Origin: Silene latifolia
Lineage: Eukaryota; Streptophyta; Magnoliopsida; Caryophyllales; Caryophyllaceae
DNA: 64,000 nucleotides
NCBI RefSeq assembly: GCF_048544455.1
Contig: NC_133526.1
Span: 4,728,001 to 4,792,000 of the forward strand
Direction of reading: 5' to 3'
Part shown: in pieces, positions 55,913 to 64,000 of the stretch
How positions within the stretch are numbered: the stretch's first letter is position 1
Layout: every line of letters begins with the position of its first letter
The notes under the pieces: model-generated
Seen by the model: the letters and a program-made list of their open reading frames with translations, nothing else
What the model was told of the DNA's origin: nothing
Database searches by the model: none
Position numbers and translations under genes: made by a program

Positions 55913-57355
55913 ATGGCGACGACGAACGAGAACGATAGAAGAAGTAGTAATCGAAGTAACGACAGGCTGAGCTATCTCCCCGACGACATTCTTATCGGAA
56001 TTATTTCCCTTCTTCCTCTCCAATTAGCCATCGCTACCGGAACTTTATCCCGTCGATGGCGTGGTCTCTGGTCCAACACAACCTCTATTGAAATCGCCTT
56101 CCGCGAGACTTATAACTTACATAATCTCGATACCACATTGAATGAAACCATGAGACAAATGACCTCACCTTTTATCCATACCTTCAATATCGATTTCAAA
56201 AAATCCTTTGATCTTGATTATTGGGCGCCTCTCATGGATATTGTAATTCAGGACGTTTGTAACCGGAACGTCCATCAACTTAAGGTAACATGGCGTGATA
56301 CTTCTTGTTGGGATAATTACTATGCATTACCAAGTGTTATTTTCCAAACGCTGTCGCTAGTGACGATTGAATTGGGTTCCAAAAGTGGCTCGTATGATGA
56401 TTGGCGATTCCCTGAGGATTCTGATACCATCAATCTTCCGAATTTGAAGAATTTAACCGTTCACTTTGGTCCCAAGTATCAATGGATTGAAAAACTAGTT
56501 AAGGCTTGTCCGTCACTTGTAAAATTGTCGTTAAATTGCTGGGTTAGCTATATCGTCGTGTCTTTGCAAAGCGGTACATTTGTGATTAATGCCCCAAATT
56601 TAGAGTACTTGGCTATTTTTGCTCCAAAATACATGACTTTTTCCTTTGAGGAGGAACCGATTGGGCTGCGTGAAACCAAAATTGAATTTACTAATCTTCA
56701 CCAATATCAATCAGATAAAGATAAATTGTCTAGATTGTATAAGGCGGTTTCTAAAGTAAGGATCCTTACCATTGATATTTCTGCAGTAGATGCCTTATCT
56801 ACGGTGTTACACAATGTTACTCGGCTCACAATTAATATGAAATCGAGCCATAGTTTAAATACTTTGTTGTCACTGTTAAAGATGTGTCCTAAAGTAGATG
56901 TTTTGACCTTGAAATTTTGGGGTGTTGATAATTATAACAAGCTGCCGTTATACCGAAATCCTGGCAATGTAAGCATCTCAGGAAGGATAAAGTCGATAAA
57001 TGTGGAAATCGATAACTGGGTAACTTATTGCAAGCCTGCGAAATCATTATCACGCCTTATAGTGCATTTGTTAAGAAGCACTTGCAATTTGGAGCACTTC
57101 AATCTTAGAGTAAATGATTTTCATCAAGACTGGGACTGGCTGCCGTCGGCTAATTGTTTGAGGAATCAAGAACATGAGTTAAAGTTGTGCAAGAAGCTCT
57201 ATCGATGGCCAACGATCTCCAGTTGTTGTGATGTTGAATTTAATGGGAGATTTTTCAAGATGTCTCGAAAAGATGGTCCCAAAATTACGACTGTCAATGG
57301 CAAAGCTATCTATTTCCATCCTTCCCGGAAAGGTTTCATTTATAAAGAAAAATGA
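55913..57355 (+). CDS. F-box/FBD protein T2, intact
   Basis: The frame is uninterrupted, 480 residues, the sister of T1. The F-box is at about residues 17-60 (DRLSYLPDDILIGIISLLPL, LSRRWRGLW). LRR-like segments are the same (LPNLKNLTVHF, CPSLVKLSLNC, LHNVTRLTINM), and the FBD-like segment LIVHLLRSTCNLEHFNLRV is unchanged. It lacks a few residues before the FBD-like part (GNVSISGRIKS against GNVSTSRRALRRIKS in T1) with the frame kept. Likely an SCF substrate receptor. Differences from T1 are spread along the gene, so the pair is older than the Q copies. Confidence 0.92.
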   Translation: MATTNENDRRSSNRSNDRLSYLPDDILIGIISLLPLQLAIATGTLSRRWRGLWSNTTSIEIAFRETYNLHNLDTTLNETMRQMTSPFIHTFNIDFKKSFDLDYWAPLMDIVIQDVCNRNVHQLKVTWRDTSCWDNYYALPSVIFQTLSLVTIELGSKSGSYDDWRFPEDSDTINLPNLKNLTVHFGPKYQWIEKLVKACPSLVKLSLNCWVSYIVVSLQSGTFVINAPNLEYLAIFAPKYMTFSFEEEPIGLRETKIEFTNLHQYQSDKDKLSRLYKAVSKVRILTIDISAVDALSTVLHNVTRLTINMKSSHSLNTLLSLLKMCPKVDVLTLKFWGVDNYNKLPLYRNPGNVSISGRIKSINVEIDNWVTYCKPAKSLSRLIVHLLRSTCNLEHFNLRVNDFHQDWDWLPSANCLRNQEHELKLCKKLYRWPTISSCCDVEFNGRFFKMSRKDGPKITTVNGKAIYFHPSRKGFIYKEK

Positions 57356-57364
57356 TTTATTGTC

Positions 57365-57437
57365 TTATAATGCACGTCACTCAACTTAACATCGGAGGCA
57401 AGTTTGATGTCTATTAGTAAAAAAGTCCGATGTCTAT
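57365..57437. mobile_element. CACTA-like remnant after T2
   Basis: About 75 bp ending TTTTTGTAGTAGTG sits here and not after T1. Facing CATCGGA and TCCGATGT motifs look like CACTA subterminal repeats. The other end is lost. Confidence 0.4.
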
Positions 57438-57634
57438 CACGGTTTTTGTAGTAGTGTATATAATTATAGTAGAAGTATGTATTGTTTTCGTTGATGTTGC
57501 AAAGATGTGCCGAGTATTTAAGTTTCTGCTATACTAATTTGATTGTTAATCGTAAAACAAGTTCAGAATATGTTGTACACAACAATGAAAATGTGAGTAT
57601 CCGACTCCTCCAGGAACCATCAAAAGTTAGGTTC

Positions 57635-57830
57635 ATGGGTATGTCTTACCCACTTCAAGGACTAGGCAGATCACCGACCTCATCCCTTAACCATGAGGTC
57701 AGGGGTTTAATCCCTTCTCATGAAAATGGAGCAAACTCTTTGACCATCTTTTTACCTTTTTGTGAGAGCACCATGGCAAGGATTATACCGTTGTCAACGG
57801 TGGACACCTCGCTTTACAAAAAAAAAAAAC
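57635..57830 (+). repeat. SINE-like element with poly(A)
   Basis: GGGGTTTAATCCCTTCTC (B-box-like) follows CCGACCTC...ACCATGAGGTCA, and the segment ends in a run of A (57819-57830). A rearranged, shorter version of the start lies near 34405. Assigned from box-like motifs and tail only. Confidence 0.45.
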
Positions 57831-57871
57831 AAGTCTATATTTTAACTCTATGGGAATCAAACCCCTGACTT

Positions 57872-58471
57872 CAGAGGCGTAGCTACCTAGTAGCATGGGT
57901 AGCAGCCGCTACCCCAAACCCCGAAAATTTGACAAAGAAGATGAAATTTTGCTACTTCATATATCGCTGATATTTGTCAAAGGATAAATAAATAATACGT
58001 TTCTAAGGTAGCATCAGAATGTATATGGTCTAGTGGTAAATTAAGTACAGGTACATCCATTAGGAAATGCGTTTGACACCTATAATAAGCAATTTTTTTC
58101 ACACACTCACGTGTTGAGTTGTATATTGCTTGTATATGGTACCCACATTATTTTTTAACCTAAATAATATCTCTCCTAATATCCTATTCTCTAATTCCCA
58201 AGTCCATTTCCCTAAAAAAAAAAAAAAAATCTCAAATCATAGGTAGTTAAGACCTTTCATCAAGTATTTGTTTTGCGAGAATAATTCGTATGACCATGTA
58301 ACTAATAAAATAAAATACAATATTTAATAGACTAATACGTCAACTGAAAGTCTAGTTCTTATCGACAATAAAAAAACGAATTGTTTATAAAAAAAATTCT
58401 ATTTTGTTATTGTGTTCACGACTTCACGATACTTTCGCTACCCCAAATTTTTAATCCTGGCTCCGCCCCTG
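57872..58471 (-). mobile_element. Non-autonomous hAT element (600 bp)
   Basis: The + strand reads CAGAGGCGTAGCTACC to CTGGCTCCGCCCCTG, the reverse of the element at 26054. The flanks CCTGACTT (57864-57871) and TCTGACTT (58472-58479) form an 8-bp duplication with one mismatch. The equivalent site after T1 (34480) is empty, so this insertion followed the block duplication. Confidence 0.88.
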
Positions 58472-58660
58472 TCTGACTTCAAAAGGTCAGAAGGTGGACT
58501 CTTTACCATCGGAGCCAACCCTACTTGTGGGCATAAAATGGGTGCTAAAACAAAATGGATATGATTTTGATTGGGCCATATTCAAATTAATGGGGTATTT
58601 ATATAAATGAATACATGTAGACATGTAGTATAACATAACACAAGTGAAAAACCCTTATCG

Positions 58661-59756
58661 ATGGCCGTCGCCAAGAGACGGAGACCAAATAGCAACTCCG
58701 AAGGCGAAGGCGGAGATGGAGGAGATCGACTGAGTACCCTCTCAGACGACATTCTTATCGAAATTATTTCCTACCTTCCTCTCCGATCAGCTATTGTTAC
58801 CGGTTCTTTATCTCGTCGATGGCGTGGTCTTTGGACAAATAGAACATCCATCTACATAAACAACCGTACATTAGGAGTGTCTCCTTATAAATTTTCTTTC
58901 TCTATTGTTTTTCGTAACATCACAAAGCAAATTAGGTCACCTTCCATCCATAGTTTCTTCCTCGAATTAGACGGGTATATTACGAATTGGCAGACTACTC
59001 TCAATTCTTGGCTTCATCAAATTTGTTGCTCCAATGTCCAACAACTCAAGTTAACGTGGCCGGATTTTTATTCTCATCCCAAGCCTATATTGCCTTGCAA
59101 CTTTTTCAAGTACGCTCGTTGAAGGAAAGAGGTCGATGATACCATTTTATGAAGCGATTTCTAATGTCGAAACTCTTACATTGGATGTTTTGGTACTACA
59201 TTATTTCTCTACTGTTTTCAGTAATGCAACTCGTCTTACACTTAATATGCGAACGTGCTATAAAATTGAAATACTGTCGTCATTACTGGATTTGTGTCCT
59301 GCGTTGGACGTTTTAACCATAAAATTTGGGGATATTTCTAGCCATTTCAGATGGAACTTGAATCCCCCGAAGCATGACCATGTACGCCCCGTACCACGAG
59401 TTGTCAAGCGGATAGAGATTGAATACTTGTTGCGCGAACAGTATTACAAGCCTGTACAGTCTTTCTTAGAATTAGTTGAATACTTGTTATTTAGCAGAAC
59501 CATTGCTTCAGAGCATTTCCATTTTAGTTTAACCGGTGATAAATATCGCGAAATGGAATGTGTAGACCGTGAAAAAAGAATGGAATTAGACTTGTGTAAG
59601 GTTTTCAACAAGCTTCCATTGATTTGGATAGAAGGTGAGATCGAATTTGTAGGGGAGTATTTTAAGATGTCGCGAAGAGCTGGTCCTAAAGTTCGAGGAG
59701 CAAGTCGCAAAGTTATCAATTTTAGTTGTTCGTCAGGAGACAATTTCAAATTTTAG
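58661..59756 (+). pseudogene. F-box/FBD gene P2, internally deleted
   Basis: The N-terminus MAVAKRRRPN and the F-box (DRLSTLSDDILIEIISYLPL, LSRRWRGLW) are intact, and the P1 frameshift at the T-run is absent. At about 59119 the sequence jumps from the position matching 35372 of P1 to that matching 39552, removing some 450 bp of LRR-coding sequence. The join gives a stop at 59120-59122, and the rest (from 59136) is in another frame. The 3' part holds LELVEYLLFSRTIASEHFHF and EYFKMSRRAGPK. A 153-residue F-box-only protein might be produced. It shows no trace of the CACTA-like element present in P1. Confidence 0.88.
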
Positions 59757-59909
59757 AAAAATTTTACGATTTTTTTAAACAATTGTACCTTGTTAATTTA
59801 TCAGTTTGCTACTACTTTTTATTTTTTATTTGCAATTTACATTGTTATTGATGTATTCTTGGCAGGAGTCTTTGAGACATTGCGATGAAATTATACATGT
59901 CGTTGTTAT
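59757..59909. other. P2 3' flank
   Basis: It matches 4606-4758 base for base over nearly all its length and ends with the GTTGTTAT target site of the next element. Confidence 0.6.
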
Positions 59910-60344
59910 TAGAGCTGTCAAACAATGACACGATACGAACCCGACACAAAATTAATGGTTTTCAGTTAAGGTTTAATGACCCATTTATGTAAGTGGATCG
60001 ACATGAACACGACACGATATTTAATTGGGTTGGGTTTGGGTTGAGCTCTCTAAACACGAACCCGACACAAATGACCTGTTTATCATATTAATCCTGATTT
60101 TTCTTGATCCTCCATCACATAAATATACTTAAACTTTCCAAATATGCACATGACAAAACACGACACGAACCCGACACGAAATTAACAGGTTAGGGTTGAG
60201 GTTTGATGACCCATTTATGTAAGTGGGTCGCCACGAACACGACACGATATTTAATTAGGTCGGGTTTGGGTTGGAGGGTTTGTTACCCATTTACATGTGA
60301 CACGGATATGAACCCAACACGACCCGATTTGTTTGTCAGGTCTA
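59910..60344. mobile_element. hAT-type MITE, copy 2
   Basis: It starts TAGAGCTGTCAAACAA and ends TTGTTTGTCAGGTCTA, with a perfect 8-bp duplication GTTGTTAT (59902-59909 and 60345-60352). This copy has the better preserved left end (compare 4759). Confidence 0.88.
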
Positions 60345-61076
60345 GTTGTTATAACTTCATATGGTTATAGTCATATTCATTACCATATATAAGAAGTCTC
60401 AAAAAGTTTCCTTCGGAAACAAATGAGCATTAAACTATTAACTTTTGATTAAAATATAACTTTTCACCAAACTAAATTAATTTTTTAATTAATCTAAAAT
60501 GAATGTCTAATAAATACAAATGTCTAAACTTTGTTAAAGAATAATTTAACGCATATTTGCACTATATAAAAAAAAACTTATATTTTAGATTTGTGAAAAA
60601 AAAAACATTAAAGTAATTTGAGAAATTTATAAAATGAAATTATTAGCTTAGCGTTTAAAAAAATTCATATACATTTCATGACATCTCAATTTTATTAAAT
60701 ATTTTTGCATTCAGTTTTTTAGTGAGTAATAAGTAATAAAAAAAATAAAGAATCTATAATTACCGCGTATTCATTGTACGGGATCTAAATTAGTATTTAA
60801 ATAAATGGGTTAAATTTATTTGGGATATTTTACATGATAGCCCTATATTTTTTTTATATTTTATGGGGTACCTCTCCTTTCTTACTGAAAAACTTTGACC
60901 GCGCATAATTCATGGTAATGAAATCGGAACGCGACCTAATTTTTTTTTCCAAATTGATCGTCTTTCCGAAATCTTTGATTTAAAAAAAAAATTGTCACTT
61001 TATGAGCTTGTTGCAAAAGTGATGGTTGGTCAAATGCTTTTAACCAAATAAACTTTGAGTGGCTATATCTCATGGA
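60345..61076. other. P2-Q3 spacer with a Helitron-type 3' end
   Basis: It matches 5193-5924. The CCGCGTATTC/ATTGTACGGG hairpin followed by ATCTAAATTAG lies at 60763-60793. There is no gene. Confidence 0.45.
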
Positions 61077-61945
61077 TAGGGATGGCAACGGGTCGGGTCT
61101 GGATCAGGTCTAACTAGATCCAGACCCGACCCGTGAAAACTCACCTTAGACCCAGACCCGACCGAAACCCGCAAGGGTCTAAAATTAATAGACCCATACC
61201 CGACCTCTTCGGGTCTAGGTCTGGTCCGGGTCTACCCACGGGTCCAAAGTTTCACAGTTTTTCCCTCTACTGTGCCCTCCTTTTCTGCTTTTTCTTTTAT
61301 CCCTCTCTCCTTCGTGCTTCTTCATCCAACGAATATGAACATTCAATCAACAATGTTTCACACATCTCACTTCCCTGGATTTATTTCTTCTATTCAACCA
61401 TCCAACAATAATTAAAACCTCTAATTTCTCCCTAAAAAACCCTAATTTCTTTTACCCATGTAAATCAAAATCCAAAGAATTATGGGAAACCCTCGGAAAC
61501 TTTCAATCAATATCAGCAAAGAACAAAGAAAAATAAGATTTGCTCATCAATCAGAAATTTATCCTTTTTCCTCTACAAACATGAAAACCTTGTCCTACAA
61601 GAGTACAAATAGATTTATTTTGGCAAGAGGATTTAGGTTTAGAGAGAGTTGAATTTATCTTAGAGGAGGATTTGGGTTAGAGGGGAGAAGAATGAAAGGA
61701 AACAAATGAATCCCGTCATCCCGTGTTTGTGTGTTTGTTAAGTTTAAGTTTTTTTTTTAATTATACGGGTCTATGGGTCGTGTCTGGGTCCCATAAATCA
61801 GACCCGGACCCAGACCCAAAGTATTTTATTAAGACCCATACCCGACCCATACCCATTCGGGTCTCAAAAATTCAGACCCAGACCCGACCCATTAGGGTCC
61901 GACCCAAAGGGTGTGGGTTGGGTCCCCGACCCACTGCCATCCCTA
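61077..61945. mobile_element. hAT-type MITE with GGGTC-rich ends, copy 2
   Basis: It starts TAGGGATGGCAACGGGTCGG and ends CCACTGCCATCCCTA, with perfect CTCATGGA duplications (61069-61076 and 61946-61953). It is the partner of 5925-6795. Confidence 0.88.
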
Positions 61946-61964
61946 CTCATGGATTCAACTTTAT

Positions 61965-62264
61965 GGGCTTGCCTGAATCCATGGAATAATTCGGGGGTAA
62001 AATTTAATTGAGTGATAATTACCGAGGAAGTTAATTACTTGAGTAATGAGTTCATTGATGATAGGTTTGACATAAGGATAATAATTACTTAGAGTATGTT
62101 TTACTCCCTTAATCATTACCCAGGGAGGAGGGTGGGTAATGCATTACCTTTCCATGAGGGTAATAGATTCGGGAGGTGAATAATTACTCTCATGCCAAAC
62201 ATGGAAAATGCACCTTATTATTACTCCCATATTCATTCCCCTCCTTTTACCCTCCAAGTAAGCC
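61965..62264. mobile_element. Tourist-like MITE, copy 2
   Basis: It is nearly identical to 6815-7114, with TTAT on both sides. Confidence 0.65.
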
Positions 62265-62778
62265 TTATAAAGTAACGATTTTTTCTTTCAAATTGCTCGT
62301 CTTTACGAGATGTTTAATTTGGAAAAAAGATTTGTAGTTTTGGAGTTAGTAACCAAGAATTATAGGCGGTCAAAGATTTTCCCAGCCCGGCCCGTCCCCT
62401 GGCCTGGCCCGTGTTCCATTTTCCCAGCCGGTCCCGCCCAGGTCCGTCTATTTTAGAAAAAAATTAGGTTAGGCCCGCCAGCCCAACCCGTCCCCACCCC
62501 ATCTCGGGCCCAGACCAGGGTCAAGCATGTCACAGCCCGGCCCGACCACTAGCCTGACCCGGGTCTGACCAAAAGAGCCCGGCCAGAGTACAAGTCTAAA
62601 TTGAGGATACCATATTGAAATATCCCAGTTTATTTTCATTTGTTTGCGAGAAAAGTCAAATTAGGTTTTACTCGGTCAAATCATAACTCAACCAAAACAC
62701 TGGGAAGATCTTGTGAAAGAGTGAAAACCTTTAAACGTTAAACTCCTGAACTCTCTTTAGCCACTTTAAACCTCATCG
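62265..62778 (+). other. Q3 upstream region with GC-rich insert
   Basis: It matches 7115-7644, but the CCCCTGGCCTGGCCCGT unit that is repeated at 7237-7270 is present once less here. The promoter region of Q3 follows. Confidence 0.5.
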
Positions 62779-64000
62779 ATGGCCGTCGAAGAAAAGGCGA
62801 AGAAGAGACGGAGGACGAATAACAACTTTCAAGGTGTAGAACAAACAAATGACCTGCTGAGTTCGCTCCATGACGATTTACTTATCGTGATTATCTCCTG
62901 TCTTCCTCTTCGATCAGCCGTTGTCACCGGGTTACTATCCCGTCGATGGCATGGTCTATGGAAGAACATATCCTCCATTATCATAAGCGATCGTAAGTCC
63001 GATTATAAGTTTATATTTTTTGATGTTTTTCTTAACGTCATGATGCAAATTAAGTCCCCTTTCATCCATCGTTTCCATCTCGAATTTGACGGCAATTTTT
63101 CGAGCAAGCATTGGCAGCCTCCTGACTATTCTTGGCTTCGCCGAATTTGTGACTGGAATGTCCGTGAACTCAATTTTACGCGCCCCTCTTATTTTTATGG
63201 TAAGTATAAGCTTAGATTACCGAGTTATATTTTTCAAACGCGGTCACTGGTATCCATCGAGTTGGACTCAATGGTCGATTGGGAGTTACCTAACGATGCT
63301 GATCCCATCATTTTACCCAATTTGAAGAAGCTAAGCCTTAATTTTTCTTATATTCGTTGCGAGTTCCTGGGAAAACTAATCAAATCTTGTCTATCGCTTG
63401 AAGAGTTGTCTTTAGATCAGTGCCTAGAGTCTAGGACAGATGGTTATTTGAAATGTTCGAATCAAAATCTAAGACGATTATTTATAAACTGGAAGTCCGG
63501 GAGTAAAAGCAAAATTGTGATTAACACCCCAAAATTAGAGTATCTGAATGTTTGTGCTCCGTTAGCTGCGATAGTTTGCCTCGAGGAAGAACCAATTGCG
63601 TTGCGTGAAGCTAAACTCCAAGTTCTTTGAAAAGCATCATCATCTAGACGATGAAGAAAAGAAGTCGATGTCAAAATTTTACGAAGCGATTTCTAGTGTT
63701 GGCTTGATTACTTTGGATGTTGCAAGACTAAATTGCATATGTACCGTGTTTCGCAATGTAAATAGGGTTACGTTAAACATGAAACAATACGTCGATACCC
63801 TTGATAGTAATTTAGTGTTGTCATTACTAGACTTGTGCCCCGTGCTAGACGTTTTTGCTCTAAAACTTGAAGGCGTTTGTACTAATACTAAGAATATACC
63901 GTGGTTGAAACTCCCCTCACATTCTCGCCGTTCAAGCACCTTACGACGAGTACTCAAGAGGGTGGAGGTAGAAATCGACTGGTGGGATTACAGAGTCCCA
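62779..64000 (+). pseudogene. F-box/FBD gene Q3, partial, one apparent frameshift
   Basis: It has the same protein as Q2 for the first 283 residues, including the F-box (DLLSSLHDDLLIVIISCLPL, LSRRWHGLW) and the LRR-like segments. At about 63625 it reads GTTCTTTGAAAAG where Q2 has GTTACTGAAAAG; the extra base gives a TGA at 63628-63630. The homology then continues in another frame to the window end, within the region before the FBD-like part. The shift falls on a CTG site, as in Q1, so it may be a sequence error and the gene may be whole. The N-terminal third shares its variants with Q1. Confidence 0.75.

Noticed and set aside
57482-57868. 128-residue frame after T2
   Set aside because: It overlaps a SINE-like segment with a poly(A) tail and is not conserved after T1.

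Overview
The window is AT-rich nuclear DNA from a flowering plant, probably a eudicot. The evidence is a Sirevirus-type Ty1/copia element, Helitrons, CACTA, hAT, Tourist, Stowaway and MULE-like transposons with intact target-site duplications, and a plant-specific cluster of F-box/LRR/FBD-type genes. I cannot name the species. There are no rRNA genes, CRISPR arrays or bacterial features.

The host content is one gene family: intronless-looking F-box proteins of about 470-506 residues, probably substrate receptors of SCF ubiquitin ligases. They all lie on the + strand and fall into recognisable types, here called P, Q, R, S, T and U. They recur in the same order: P0 tail (4410), Q1 (7645), a LINE RNase H remnant (9506), an R-like scrap (15236), U (20082), R1 (23815), S1 (28494), T1 (32646), P1 (34906-40187), Q2 (41467), a second LINE RNase H copy (43326), R2 (47637-50322), S2 (51713), T2 (55913), P2 (58661), Q3 (62779 to the window end). 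This is a tandem array of multi-gene blocks. Six members have full reading frames (U, S1, T1, Q2, S2, T2). P0, P1, P2, R1, R2 and the 15.2-kb scrap are broken. Q1 and Q3 look broken, but most of their differences from Q2 sit at CTG/CAG sites, which suggests sequence error at least in part.

Region by region: 1-4409 is the 3' half of a Sirevirus-like element inserted into P0. 4410-10247 is block P0-Q1-LINE, nearly the same as 59562-64000 and, from about 7.9 kb on, as 41.7-44.07 kb. 10.25-19.5 kb is a transposon-dense stretch: diverged tandem repeats, Helitrons, Tourist, a complete non-autonomous CACTA, and Stowaway with a nested solo LTR. 20-34 kb holds U, R1, S1 and T1 with nested transposons between them. 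34.9-40.2 kb is P1, split by a 3.8-kb CACTA-like element that carries a cyclin B gene fragment. 41.5-59.8 kb is the second block, with a Helitron, a 2-kb solo LTR, a solo Sirevirus LTR inside R2 and a short non-coding LTR element just upstream of S2. 59.8-64 kb begins the third block.

The genes share a telo-box-like leader (AAACCCTAA type) just before the ATG, so they may be co-expressed. Their targets cannot be read from sequence.
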